This document shows positions 25,216 to 32,865 of a stretch of 35,682 nucleotides of DNA, in pieces. Origin of the DNA: UMGS1908 sp045655005 (GTDB taxonomy: Bacteria; Bacillota; Clostridia; Christensenellales; UBA1242). Every line of letters starts with the position of its first letter. Positions within the stretch are counted from its first letter, which is position 1. The translations under genes and the position numbers were made by a program. The stretch lies in the NCBI GenBank assembly GCA_045655005.1, contig JAZOOJ010000018.1:1-35682 (forward strand), read 5' to 3'. Under the pieces are notes generated by a model, which saw only the letters and a program-made list of their open reading frames with translations, had not been told where the DNA came from and did no database searches.

Positions 25216-25244
25216 ATTGTATTATAATATGCAAAAAAAGTCAA
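25216..25244 (-). promoter_or_regulatory. Sigma-A promoter of the ABC exporter operon
   Basis: TTGACT (25239-25244), 17 bases, TACAAT (25216-25221), leaving a leader of about 75 bases before the GTG at 25133. Confidence 0.6.
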
Positions 25245-25294
25245 CCAAGTGCATTGCATATTAAACATATTTCCAGAAAGTTTAACATATTTAT

Positions 25295-25324
25295 TTGCAA
25301 AACAAATTTCATTCGTGATATTCT
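25295..25324 (+). promoter_or_regulatory. Possible promoter of the phosphatase-family gene
   Basis: TTGCAA (25295-25300), 18 bases, TATTCT (25319-25324), about 30 bases before the ATG. It is divergent from the ABC operon promoter. Imperfect hexamers make it moderate. Confidence 0.45.
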
Positions 25325-25352
25325 TAAATTACCAAACAAAAGGAGAATTTTT

Positions 25353-26426
25353 ATGATAAGAAAACTATTAAAACTCGTTTTATCACTCACACTTGCTCTT
25401 TTGCTTGCAGTCTTTGGTTATCTAACCTATGTAGTAATTGCCTACTACCGAATTGAAGACAACTTAGCCCTTGCCGTAACGAACAATTCAACTGGGGCAA
25501 TCGAAACAAACACCACTCTTACCATACTTTCATTTAACACCGGCTTTGGAGCCTACTCCGAAGATTACAGTTTCTTTATGGACGGCGGAGAACATTCAAG
25601 AGCCTATTCTAAAGACGAGGCAAATAAAAATGTAAACGGAATGATTGCGACCATTGAAGAAATAAATCCAAGCCTATTACTTTTACAAGAGGTAGACATA
25701 GACGCAACAAGAAGCTACCACGTAAACCAAGCCAATATGTATACCGAATACTTCGCAACCAAATCACACACCTTTGCACTAAACTACGATTCACCATATC
25801 TATTCTACCCATTTTTAAAACCACACGGCAAATCAAAGGCAGGACTACTTACAATGACAAATTACAAAATTGATTCATCAATCAGATTTAGCTTGCCTAT
25901 TGAAAAGGGTCTAAGAAAATTTGTTGACCTTGACCGATGCTACATAAAAAGCATTATCAAGACTGACGACGGCAACGAATTGGTATTATACAACCTACAC
26001 TTATCGGCATATTCTGCTGACGGAAGTATCGCAACCGAGCAATTAAAAGTCTTGTTTGAAGATATGAAAACCGAATACACAAACGGAAAATATATCATCG
26101 CCGGCGGAGATTTCAACAAAGACCTACTTGGAAACTCTGGCGAGATTTTTGGAGTTTCAGGCGAAGACTATTCTTGGGCAAAACCTTTCCCAACTGAAAT
26201 TGTACCAGAAGGTTTCAAACTTGTATCTGGCTATAATGCAGAAAATCCAGTTGCAAGTTGCAGAGATACAGGAGCCCCATACGTTAAAGGAGAAACCTTT
26301 GAAATCACATTGGACGGATTTATAGTCAGTGCAAACGTCAATGTTTCGGCTTACGAAGTTATCGACGCAGGCTTTAAAAACTCCGACCACAACCCAGTCA
26401 AAATGACATTTTCGCTTGTAAGATAA
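25353..26426 (+). CDS. Membrane-anchored endonuclease/exonuclease/phosphatase family enzyme, 357 residues
   Basis: ATG at 25353 behind AAAGGAG. One N-terminal helix (about residues 5-31) without a clear cleavage site should anchor the enzyme outside the membrane. The catalytic parts follow the family order: ILSFN near residue 60, LLLQEVD near 112 (metal-binding Glu), YNLHLSAY near 213 (His), GGDFNKD near 251 and SDHNPV near 344 (catalytic His). This is the DNase I/Mg-dependent phosphodiesterase fold. Its substrate could be a nucleic acid, a sphingomyelin-like lipid or an inositol phosphate; sequence alone does not decide. It is alone on the plus strand here and has its own terminator. Confidence 0.85.
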   Translation: MIRKLLKLVLSLTLALLLAVFGYLTYVVIAYYRIEDNLALAVTNNSTGAIETNTTLTILSFNTGFGAYSEDYSFFMDGGEHSRAYSKDEANKNVNGMIATIEEINPSLLLLQEVDIDATRSYHVNQANMYTEYFATKSHTFALNYDSPYLFYPFLKPHGKSKAGLLTMTNYKIDSSIRFSLPIEKGLRKFVDLDRCYIKSIIKTDDGNELVLYNLHLSAYSADGSIATEQLKVLFEDMKTEYTNGKYIIAGGDFNKDLLGNSGEIFGVSGEDYSWAKPFPTEIVPEGFKLVSGYNAENPVASCRDTGAPYVKGETFEITLDGFIVSANVNVSAYEVIDAGFKNSDHNPVKMTFSLVR

Positions 26427-26475
26427 TCACAAAACAAATCACTTCAACTGTAAAATAATCATAATAACAATCACG

Positions 26476-26514
26476 CCCCTAAACCACTCTTAATTGGTTT
26501 AGGGGTAGTTTTTT
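26476..26514 (+). terminator. Terminator of the phosphatase-family gene
   Basis: A perfect 11-base-pair stem CCCCTAAACCA/TGGTTTAGGGG with an 8-base loop, then TAGTTTTTT on the plus strand. Confidence 0.85.
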
Positions 26515-26693
26515 GCAAAAACTTTGTACGTCTTTACACCAGCGCTGCATCTAGCCAATAATTTACCCGCAACGACAACACATCGCCTTAAAAGGGCAAT
26601 TTTAAAGCCAAAATAAAAGTCACTCTTTTCAGTATTTAGCAAAGTTCACAGCAAAATGCATTTTTGCACATAGTTTTTGACACAAAAATTTGA
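26515..26693. other. Spacer between converging genes, no gene seen
   Basis: The stretch has no open frame with a ribosome-binding site. It holds a near-palindrome around ATGCAT (GCAAAATGCATTTTTGC, about 26652-26668) and a 13-base direct repeat TTTGACACAAAAA just before the next terminator. I assign no function. Confidence 0.4.
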
Positions 26694-26744
26694 CACAAAA
26701 AAAGTGGCATTAAATGAATATTAATTCCATCTATACACCACTTT
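26694..26744 (-). terminator. Terminator of the sigma-like gene
   Basis: Stem AAAGTGG/CCACTTT with a 30-base AT-rich loop, followed by TTTTTT on the minus strand, just after the stop codon. The long loop lowers confidence. Confidence 0.55.
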
Positions 26745-26751
26745 CATTTCA

Positions 26752-27984
26752 TTAATCTATATCCCAACTAATTCCTGCCGAACATAGAACCTTTTCATCT
26801 AATTTTGATTTAAGTCTGCGCGACATACAAGGCTTCGCACCGTCAAACATTACATAGTTATATAACCTAACAAAAAATTCAAATTCACATGATTGAAGTT
26901 TATTTGCATCAATCCCATTTTGAGTCCAGTATCTTTTACCGCCATCTTTTGAATCTACAACCGCACGCATATATCTTCTCGCAATATCAACAAGGCTGTA
27001 CATATCTTCATAAGTAGAGCATATATGCTTTGGCACTTTTTTAAAATTATTTCCATAATGAAAAAGCAAATTACTATACACCCTATACTCAGAAGACTTA
27101 AACATACACTCGGCGACCCTTGCTCTCTCGAAATTTTCAGCACTTTTAAAAGCTTTTGGTACTTCGCTTCCCAAACACAGAAAGCCCCTTTCTTTCTCAA
27201 AATCTTGAGCACTTTCAAAATGCTTTGGCAAAACATCTGTTTTTCCACTCATATAATCTAGCACTCTTAGATAATAGCAAAGTTCTATTCTTGGAATACC
27301 AATATCCATACAAATTTGAAGTATTGGCTTATTTAAAACATTTCGTTGGTAATCAATTTTCTGACAAGTTGCGTACAATCTCTTTAACCTATTTTGTGCT
27401 TTCTTACAGCGATCACTCAATGCTTGCCTTGTACACCCCATGTTTCTTGCCAGTTCAGACAAAGGTCTTCCATTAGCAACCCACTCAATAATTTCTCTAT
27501 CCTTATCATTAGGCAAGAAATCAATAATTTTTATTAGGCTTTCAATTTCATTCGATACAGTTTTATCTATTCCAACGCTGTCTATATCATTAGACACAAC
27601 ATTCTTATCCCATTCTTCTTCCTTTTGAATTTTGTTATGTCCACGCTTCTTGCGAGTGTCCAACAATATACGAATACAATTACAAAGATTATAATATGTC
27701 TTTTTTTTATACATTCTAATAGCATTAATGAAAGTATCAGAATAAACCTGAAGCATTTCATTTCTTTCATATTCGCTATCAATCCACGGCATATCCCTTA
27801 AATAGAAAAACTCAACAACCGGCATATAGTAATAGTAAACTTGTTCAAAAGCATCATTCTCTCCACGATGAGCCATTTCTAGGACATCATCAGAAAGTGG
27901 ATTTGCAAATACATATTCCGCCTTTTTCTTAGCCTCAGCAAAAATCTCACCATAATCTTTACTAAAATCAATTTTTTCTAACAT
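26752..27984 (-). CDS. Sigma-factor-like protein with two HTH motifs and a C-terminal extension, 410 residues
   Basis: ATG at 27984 with GGGGG upstream; frames further up begin inside the promoter. Residues 35-110 resemble sigma-70 region 2 (AHRGENDAFEQVYYYYMPVV, then an acidic/aromatic helix and an IRMYKKKTYYNLCNCIRILL helix). A linker leads to a region-4-like HTH (PLSELARNMGCTRQALSDRC, 174-193). A second HTH-like piece follows at about 217-245 (ICMDIGIPRIELCYYLR). The remaining 165 residues hold a short repeat, LPKHFESAQDFEKERGFLC and VPKAFKSAENFERARVAEC, perhaps a third decayed copy at VPKHICSTYEDMYSL. Ordinary ECF factors end near residue 200. It is probably a transcription regulator; no anti-sigma gene is adjacent. 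Confidence 0.65.
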   Translation of the reverse strand: MLEKIDFSKDYGEIFAEAKKKAEYVFANPLSDDVLEMAHRGENDAFEQVYYYYMPVVEFFYLRDMPWIDSEYERNEMLQVYSDTFINAIRMYKKKTYYNLCNCIRILLDTRKKRGHNKIQKEEEWDKNVVSNDIDSVGIDKTVSNEIESLIKIIDFLPNDKDREIIEWVANGRPLSELARNMGCTRQALSDRCKKAQNRLKRLYATCQKIDYQRNVLNKPILQICMDIGIPRIELCYYLRVLDYMSGKTDVLPKHFESAQDFEKERGFLCLGSEVPKAFKSAENFERARVAECMFKSSEYRVYSNLLFHYGNNFKKVPKHICSTYEDMYSLVDIARRYMRAVVDSKDGGKRYWTQNGIDANKLQSCEFEFFVRLYNYVMFDGAKPCMSRRLKSKLDEKVLCSAGISWDID

Positions 27985-28021
27985 TTGCACCCCCGAAAAA
28001 CAAACACGCTTAATTTTCATT

Positions 28022-28050
28022 ATTATACCACATAGTTTTTGTTTTTTCAA
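28022..28050 (-). promoter_or_regulatory. Strong sigma-A promoter of the sigma-like gene
   Basis: TTGAAA (28045-28050), 17 bases, TATAAT (28022-28027), with ATGTGG before the -10. It places the transcript start near 28015 and supports the ATG at 27984. Confidence 0.75.
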
Positions 28051-28083
28051 TAGGCTTTTATATAATGCATTGAACACAAACTC

Positions 28084-28112
28084 TTGACTTTTTAGTGGTT
28101 TTATTGTATAAT
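28084..28112 (+). promoter_or_regulatory. Strong sigma-A promoter, plus strand
   Basis: TTGACT (28084-28089), 17 bases, TATAAT (28107-28112). It is divergent from the sigma-like gene promoter, with 33 bases between the two -35 boxes. Drives the 28176-28667 gene. Confidence 0.75.
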
Positions 28113-28175
28113 ATAATCGTAATTAAGCCATACGGGTTTAACTTATAAATATTTTTTTCTGAGGAGAATTATATT

Positions 28176-28667
28176 ATGAATACAAACGAATCTATAATAA
28201 GACAATTTGACGAATTACGCTTTCAATATCTATTTTCTTGCCAAACCCAAGACGCAAGAACACATACATACCAAATGTTGCAAGACATCGTAAAACAATA
28301 TCGTGAAATATTTTCATTAGAACAAATACAACTATTTGAAAACATTAAGTTTATTGAAAACTTAAAACCAAAGCAATCAGCAAGCATTCAAGAATTAAAC
28401 AAATATTATCAATTGAAAACTTATACAAACCGCAAATTTCAAGAGATGATTGCCACTTGGCTCCAAATGACAGATTATACACAAAGTAATAAATTTCTTG
28501 AAAATATAAAAGCCTTTTTTGAAGAAAATAAACATTTACTTACAAAAGAATTATTAAATGCATATTATAATCTTTTAGACAGAGCAAAAAAGAAAGCAGA
28601 TGCAAATAGGGTAACTGAAATAGTGAGACCAAAAGACACCAACACCAACGATGAAATTGATCAATAA
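28176..28667 (+). CDS. Hypothetical helical protein, 163 residues
   Basis: Unrecognised. ATG behind GAGGAG at good spacing. Mostly helical and rich in Gln, Asn and Lys (YQMLQDIVKQYREIF, LTKELLNAYYNLLDRAKKK), no signal peptide or membrane segment, and a polar, disordered-looking tail. It is divergent from the sigma-like gene and their promoters lie back to back, so a regulatory link is possible but unproven. It has its own terminator. Confidence 0.75.
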   Translation: MNTNESIIRQFDELRFQYLFSCQTQDARTHTYQMLQDIVKQYREIFSLEQIQLFENIKFIENLKPKQSASIQELNKYYQLKTYTNRKFQEMIATWLQMTDYTQSNKFLENIKAFFEENKHLLTKELLNAYYNLLDRAKKKADANRVTEIVRPKDTNTNDEIDQ

Positions 28668-28696
28668 CAGCCACCAATATTAATTGTAAAAACATC

Positions 28697-28740
28697 AAAA
28701 AGCACGACATTTGGAGAAATATCCAAATCTCGTGCTTTTT
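28697..28740 (+). terminator. Terminator of the helical protein gene
   Basis: AAAAGCACGA...TCGTGCTTTTT with an inner ATTTGGA/TCCAAAT stem (one mismatch between); followed by TTTTT. Confidence 0.8.
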
Positions 28741-28765
28741 AAAATTGCTATTTTTTTACAATTTA

Positions 28766-28798
28766 ACAAAAAGATTGAAGAAATCTCTTCAATCTTTT
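28766..28798 (-). terminator. Terminator of the gene at 28813-29307
   Basis: A perfect 13-base-pair stem AAAAGATTGAAGA/TCTTCAATCTTTT with a 4-base loop, and T residues after it on both strands. It can also stop plus-strand read-through. Confidence 0.7.
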
Positions 28799-28812
28799 AA
28801 AACTATAATTAA

Positions 28813-29307
28813 TTATTCACTTTCTTGTTGGTCGCCATACTTTTCCATCAATTCATAGCTGGTCAGCATATCACCTTGTTTCATTAGTTCATCAAATGTG
28901 CGATCTCTTAAACGTCCTTGTTTTTTCTTTTCGGCTATATCCACACTTATCACCCAATTACACGCTTTCTCTGTATCAGCCGCAGGAAAGTCTCCATATA
29001 CGCCTCCATGTTCCTCTTTAACACGCATTGCTGCTTCCTTTCTGCACTCGTTTATCTCTTTAATGACCTGCTGTAAGGTCTTTTCGTCTAATCCTTGCAT
29101 CGTTTTAGCAATTCCAATAGCCATGTTAGAAAGTTTCGCAAGCGCCTCGTAATCTCCCTGACTTCTTGTCTTTTCTATTATTAATCTTTCTTTTGACAAA
29201 GCAATAAGATTTTGGGCAATCTCTAATGGAGTTCTACCTTCCGTTAAAATAACATAATCTTCTGGACGGTTTTCTTTCTTTTCAGACATTGTTTCTAAAT
29301 CTTTCAT
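28813..29307 (-). CDS. Hypothetical helical protein, 164 residues
   Basis: Unrecognised. ATG at 29307 with AAGGAG 8 bases upstream; an internal ATG (M7) is possible but has no site. The protein is highly charged and helical (LEIAQNLIALSKERLIIEK, DEKTLQQVIKEINECRKEAA), with a Gly/aromatic turn HGGVYGDF and an acidic C-terminus. No signal peptide. No clear HTH, although its promoter carries a perfect dyad. Monocistronic. Confidence 0.75.
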   Translation of the reverse strand: MKDLETMSEKKENRPEDYVILTEGRTPLEIAQNLIALSKERLIIEKTRSQGDYEALAKLSNMAIGIAKTMQGLDEKTLQQVIKEINECRKEAAMRVKEEHGGVYGDFPAADTEKACNWVISVDIAEKKKQGRLRDRTFDELMKQGDMLTSYELMEKYGDQQESE

Positions 29308-29326
29308 AAGACATTCTCCTTCTATA

Positions 29327-29347
29327 TTATACTATATTATAGTATAA
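29327..29347 (-). promoter_or_regulatory. Candidate operator: perfect 21-base dyad over the -10
   Basis: Two perfect 10-base arms TTATACTATA and TATAGTATAA flank one central base. The dyad covers the -10 hexamer (29341-29346) and the transcript start, the classic place for a repressor. AT-richness makes chance more likely than for a mixed sequence. Confidence 0.5.
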
Positions 29348-29369
29348 CATAAATAACTAGTTGTGTCAA
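29341..29369 (-). promoter_or_regulatory. Sigma-A promoter of the gene at 28813-29307
   Basis: Consensus TTGACA (29364-29369), 17 bases, TATACT (29341-29346). Confidence 0.75.
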
Positions 29370-29405
29370 CATTGTGTGCTCACATTTCACATTACAACAT
29401 ACTTA

Positions 29406-29469
29406 ACGGCTATATCTGTACAGTAGCAAAAATATTTGAGTTTTAGAGATAAAAAGTCCAAAACAGGTT
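29406..29469. repeat. Direct repeat, copy 1 (64 bases)
   Basis: Begins ACGGCTAT and ends AAACAGGTT. By hand alignment without gaps it matches copy 2 at about 50 of 64 positions. It lacks the second stem arm that completes a terminator in copy 2. Confidence 0.7.
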
Positions 29470-29508
29470 CACCACCCAACCCCAAACGCTCACAACAAAA
29501 ACATTCCC

Positions 29509-29572
29509 ACGGCTATGTTTGTACAGCACTAAAAATGTTTAGATTTTTGAATTAAAAAGACCGAAACAGGTT
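29509..29572. repeat. Direct repeat, copy 2 (64 bases)
   Basis: Same ends as copy 1 (ACGGCTAT ... AAACAGGTT), 103 bases downstream. Its last bases form one arm of the bidirectional terminator at 29555-29613. The stretch 29370-29681 has no protein gene: it holds these repeats, the terminator and a GC-rich hairpin. Confidence 0.7.
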
Positions 29573-29613
29573 GCTGGTTGTATTATTACACCAGCGTTCT
29601 GCTTCGGTTTTTT
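29555..29613. terminator. Bidirectional intrinsic terminator downstream of proS
   Basis: Nested stems ACCGAA/TTCGGT, CAG/CTG and GCTGG/CCAGC form one long hairpin with T-runs on both sides (TTTTTT on plus, TTTTT on minus). On minus it ends the proS transcript; on plus it would end any RNA started in the repeat region. Confidence 0.75.
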
Positions 29614-29648
29614 CTAATCAAAAAGATAAATATTTTTACGGACGGTCT

Positions 29649-29677
29649 GTTCCGCCGGTTCGGTAGAGAGGCGGAAC
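29649..29677 (-). other. GC-rich hairpin just after the proS stop
   Basis: A perfect 8-base-pair stem GTTCCGCC/GGCGGAAC with a 13-base loop begins a few bases after the stop codon. No T-run follows, so it is not a terminator by itself; it may protect the 3' end or be a repeat element. Confidence 0.5.
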
Positions 29678-29681
29678 CTAA

Positions 29682-31106
29682 TTAATACTGTATTCCCCAA
29701 ATCACCTTATGATGTGCAGGCTTTCCACATACAACACATTTATCTGAGATTGCTTCTTCGCCTTCAACGATACACCTTGACTTAGTGCCACGAATTTCTT
29801 TCATTTTAAGTTCACACTCGGTATCCCCGCACCACATAGCCTTAACAAATCCTGGACGATTTTCCATAATTTCACGAACTTGCTCAAATGTTGTTGCATC
29901 ATAAGTCTTTGAGTCATTTCTTTTCTTAGCGGTTTCAAACATATTCTTTTGAATAGTTTCCATCAACTCACTTACTACCTTGACGATATCGCAATTTTTA
30001 TCTACCATCATACGCTCTCTTGTATCACGTCTTGCAAGAGTAATAGCGTTATTTTCAAGGTCACGCTTTCCAATTTCAACTCTAACTGGAATACCATTAA
30101 CTTCGTGCTCAGCAAACTTAAACCCGCAAGATTTGTCAGAATCATCAACAAATGACACAATGCCCGCACTTTTCAATTTTTCATTAATAGAATTAGCAAG
30201 AGCCATAACTTCTTCGTCTGCGGTAATTGGAACAACAACAACTTGACGTGGTGCAATTCTTGGTGGAAGTACTAAACCATTATCATCAGAGTGTACCATA
30301 ATTAAAGCCCCAATCATTCTTGTTGTACAACCCCAAGATGTCTGATAAGCATTTTCAAGTTTATTTTCACGATTAACAAATTGAATACCATAAGCCGATG
30401 AGAACTTTTGCCCAAAATAGTGCGATGTAGCACTTTGAAGCGAAACGCCATTATACATCAATGCTTCAACAGTGCAAGTATACTCAGCCCCAGCAAACTT
30501 TTCCTTTTCGGTCTTTTTGCCAGTAACAACTGGGATAGCCAAATAATTTTCAAAGAAATCACGATAAACTTCAAGCATTTGTAAAGTTTCCTTTTCCGCT
30601 TCTGCCTGCGTTTCGTGAACAGTGTGTCCTTCTTGCCACAAAAACTCTCTTGTTCTAAGGAAAGGTCTTGTTTCTTTTTCCCAACGCATAACATTACACC
30701 ATTGGTTATAAAGAAGCGGTAAATCCCTATATGACTTAACCTTGGTTGCATAATAGTCACTGAAAAGAGTTTCAGAAGTTGGTCTTATCATCAACTTTTC
30801 TTCCAACTCATTGTTTCCACCAATAGTAACCCAAGCCCCTTCTGGAGCAAACCCAGCAATAAGTTCACCTTCTTTTTTCATTAATGATTCTGGAATTAAA
30901 AGTGGCATATAAACATTTTGATGTCCAAGTTCTTTAAATCTTTTATCAAGCACACTTTGCATCTTTTCCCACAAAGCATAACCATTAGGCTCAAAAACGA
31001 TAGAGCCTTTAACATTAGAATAATCTGCAAGTTTACCAGCCTTAACGACATCGGTATACCACTTTGCAAAATCTTCATCTCTTGAAGTAATTGCTTTATT
31101 TTTCAT
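29682..31106 (-). CDS. proS: Prolyl-tRNA synthetase, type 3 (archaeal/eukaryotic-like)
   Basis: Charges tRNA-Pro with proline in the cytoplasm. At 474 residues without the large editing insertion of bacterial ProRS, it belongs to the short type 3 group. Class II motif 2 region is seen in QWCNVMRWEKETRPFLRTREF with the typical LWQEGHTVH, and motif 3 in GALIMVHSDDNGLVLPPRIAP. The anticodon-binding domain follows from about residue 290. The C-terminal domain has a Cys set (CELKMKEIRGTKSRC, KCVVCG) for zinc and the protein ends in IWGIQY; a C-terminal Tyr is a hallmark of this type. ATG start at 31106 with its own promoter. Neighbouring trpS is on a separate transcript. Confidence 0.96.
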   Translation of the reverse strand: MKNKAITSRDEDFAKWYTDVVKAGKLADYSNVKGSIVFEPNGYALWEKMQSVLDKRFKELGHQNVYMPLLIPESLMKKEGELIAGFAPEGAWVTIGGNNELEEKLMIRPTSETLFSDYYATKVKSYRDLPLLYNQWCNVMRWEKETRPFLRTREFLWQEGHTVHETQAEAEKETLQMLEVYRDFFENYLAIPVVTGKKTEKEKFAGAEYTCTVEALMYNGVSLQSATSHYFGQKFSSAYGIQFVNRENKLENAYQTSWGCTTRMIGALIMVHSDDNGLVLPPRIAPRQVVVVPITADEEVMALANSINEKLKSAGIVSFVDDSDKSCGFKFAEHEVNGIPVRVEIGKRDLENNAITLARRDTRERMMVDKNCDIVKVVSELMETIQKNMFETAKKRNDSKTYDATTFEQVREIMENRPGFVKAMWCGDTECELKMKEIRGTKSRCIVEGEEAISDKCVVCGKPAHHKVIWGIQY

Positions 31107-31138
31107 TTATCTTTTTGTCCCCTAAAATTTTTTAATAC

Positions 31139-31167
31139 ATTATACTACTAATTACGCAATTAGTCAA
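31139..31167 (-). promoter_or_regulatory. Sigma-A promoter of proS
   Basis: TTGACT (31162-31167), 17 bases, TATAAT (31139-31144). The leader is only about 25 bases, so a T-box riboswitch is absent. Confidence 0.75.
31147..31164 (-). promoter_or_regulatory. Candidate operator dyad in the proS promoter
   Basis: ACTAATT-N4-AATTAGT fills the space between the -35 and -10. A related sequence TGCGTAATTA occurs again, inverted, at 31196-31205 upstream. The two could form a long-loop hairpin in RNA from the gene above, or be paired protein sites. Confidence 0.4.
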
Positions 31168-31227
31168 TAGCACCTATTTTTATCGACTGACAAACTGCGT
31201 AATTACTAGTCTCAAATTTATCGTCTT

Positions 31228-31599
31228 TTATGCATTCTCGCTTGCACTTTCTGTAAGTTTATTTGCATAACCATTACAAATTGCACTTGCTTCTTTTGTG
31301 TATATCAAATCTAAACCGAACACAACATCAGCCGTACCATCACATCTGCATCCGCAAAGTTCATTCCCATCAGAATCTACAAATTTATACTCAGGTTTTT
31401 TTCTGGCGTTTGTTGAGCCTAAATTCGTAACAACAACATAACACAACTCTTTATCCGTTGTAATATCGTTAAAATTGCCAAGAGTCTCTTTCCCGCCATT
31501 CTGTTTTTGTTGATTTTCAAGAGTACATAATTTAACTGTGTTCCCATTTTCATTAACGACAACAAAAACTTTTTTTGCTTGATGTTTATCTTTTACCAT
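31228..31599 (-). CDS. Hypothetical small protein, 123 residues
   Basis: Unrecognised. ATG at 31599 with a weak GGTGAAGA site. Beta-rich start (KVFVVVNENGNTVKLCTLE), then YVVVTNLGSTNARKKPEYKF, and a Cys cluster ELCGCRCDG that might bind metal. No signal peptide. It is the last gene of the TM2-mnmA-trpS transcript, 23 bases after the small coiled-coil gene. No clear terminator follows, apart from the long-loop dyad at 31147-31210. Confidence 0.6.
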   Translation of the reverse strand: MVKDKHQAKKVFVVVNENGNTVKLCTLENQQKQNGGKETLGNFNDITTDKELCYVVVTNLGSTNARKKPEYKFVDSDGNELCGCRCDGTADVVFGLDLIYTKEASAICNGYANKLTESASENA

Positions 31600-31622
31600 T
31601 CTTCACCATCCGTTTATCATTT

Positions 31623-31823
31623 CTAATTTCTCTTCAAAAATTCCAATTCACGCTCAACTTCAAGTAGTTCTCTATAATATTCTTCAACTATATCTTCAGC
31701 TCTATCATCATCCATTCCATAATGACGCTTTTTTCGCATCTCTTGAATTAATTCTTCCAATTGTTTCTTTTGCAATAGCAAGTCTTTTATTCTTGTTTGA
31801 TTATCAACTGTATTATCAATCAC
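31623..31823 (-). CDS. Small coiled-coil protein, 66 residues
   Basis: GTG start at 31823, 8 bases after GGGAAG formed by the last codons of trpS; only five bases separate it from the trpS stop. Two helices (RIKDLLLQKKQLEELIQEM and EEYYRELLEVERELEFLKR) around a basic/acidic turn should form a helical hairpin or dimer. Unrecognised; translation looks coupled to trpS. Confidence 0.6.
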   Translation of the reverse strand: MIDNTVDNQTRIKDLLLQKKQLEELIQEMRKKRHYGMDDDRAEDIVEEYYRELLEVERELEFLKRN

Positions 31824-31828
31824 GATAT

Positions 31829-32854
31829 TTACTTCCCATCAAAATACTCAACACCCATAGCCTTTCTCACTCTTTTCAAAGTTGCTTCAGCAATAGCATT
31901 GGCTTTTTTCGATCCCTCTTCATAGATTTTATAAACCTTGTCCATATCTTTTTCAAGTTCTTTTCTGCGTTCTCTAATTGGAGCAATTAACTCTTGCAAA
32001 ACTTCATTTAGATATCTTTTGCAAACGACATCACCAAGCCCACCACGCTCATAATGAGCCTTCATTTCGGCAACCTTTTCTTGGTCTTTGGCAAATGCTT
32101 CTAAATATATAAATACAGGATTATTTTTTGTGTCGCCCGGGTCGGTTACCTTAATGTGATTAGGGTCTGTATACATTCCCATAACCTTTTTTTGAATAAC
32201 CTCCGGTTCATCATTTAAGTAGATACAATTCCCAAGCGATTTGCCCATTTTAGCATTTCCGTCAGTACCAGGAATTCGTCTTGCAGACTTAACATCTGAA
32301 AGCATCAAATCTGGTTCAACCAAACACTCTCCATAAATCCTGTTAAACGAACGCACAATTTCACGTGCTTGTTCAATCATTGGAGATTGGTCTTCTCCCG
32401 CCGGAACAAAATCCGCATCAAAAGCGGTTATGTCTGCCGTTTGGCTGATTGGATAGGTCAAAAATCCAACAGGAATAGAATTTCCGAACTTGTTATTTTG
32501 AATTTCGGTTTTAACTGTTGGGTTACGTTCCAATCTTGCAAGTGTTACAAGATTCATATAGTACATACTAAGTTCATTAAGTGCAGGGATTTGACTTTGA
32601 ATAAAAAGCGTAGTTTTCGTTGGGTCAAGTCCACACGCCAAATAGTCAAGCATCAACGACTTCACGCCATTTTTAATTTTCTCTGGATTATCTGCATTAT
32701 CTGTCAATGCTTGAACATCTGCAATAAACACAAATGGGTCATATTTTCCTTCGTTTTGAAGTTTTACCCACATCGAAACCGCACCTGCCAAATGCCCAAT
32801 ATGCAAGTTCCCTGTTGGTCTTGTTCCTGTTAAAAATCTTTTTTTCTTTTCCAT
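31829..32854 (-). CDS. trpS: Tryptophanyl-tRNA synthetase
   Basis: Class I synthetase that charges tRNA-Trp. TGTRPTGNLHIGHLAGAV at the N-terminus carries the HIGH motif (residues 18-21), and AKMGKSLGN near residue 200 is the KMSKS loop (KMGKS variant, common in bacterial TrpRS). The AGEDQ and DADFVPAGE segments that bind tryptophan are present. Length 341 residues is normal. ATG at 32854 with AAAGGG; it starts 11 bases after mnmA, so they share a message. No T-box precedes it. Confidence 0.97.
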   Translation of the reverse strand: MEKKKRFLTGTRPTGNLHIGHLAGAVSMWVKLQNEGKYDPFVFIADVQALTDNADNPEKIKNGVKSLMLDYLACGLDPTKTTLFIQSQIPALNELSMYYMNLVTLARLERNPTVKTEIQNNKFGNSIPVGFLTYPISQTADITAFDADFVPAGEDQSPMIEQAREIVRSFNRIYGECLVEPDLMLSDVKSARRIPGTDGNAKMGKSLGNCIYLNDEPEVIQKKVMGMYTDPNHIKVTDPGDTKNNPVFIYLEAFAKDQEKVAEMKAHYERGGLGDVVCKRYLNEVLQELIAPIRERRKELEKDMDKVYKIYEEGSKKANAIAEATLKRVRKAMGVEYFDGK

Positions 32855-32865
32855 AATATTTCCCT

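Noticed and set aside
26530..26550. Second copy of the repeat near 29590, sharing TTACACCAGCG
   Set aside because: The match is limited to 11 bases and neighbouring sequence does not align.
29370..29613. CRISPR-like array formed by the direct repeats
   Set aside because: Only two diverged copies of 64 bases with a 39-base gap, no cas genes; better explained by duplication of a terminator-linked element.
31107..31227. T-box riboswitch in front of proS
   Set aside because: The promoter leaves a leader of only about 25 bases, and no T-box sequence or stem I pattern is present.
32369..32833. 154-residue plus-strand frame over trpS
   Set aside because: Antisense shadow of a highly conserved synthetase gene.
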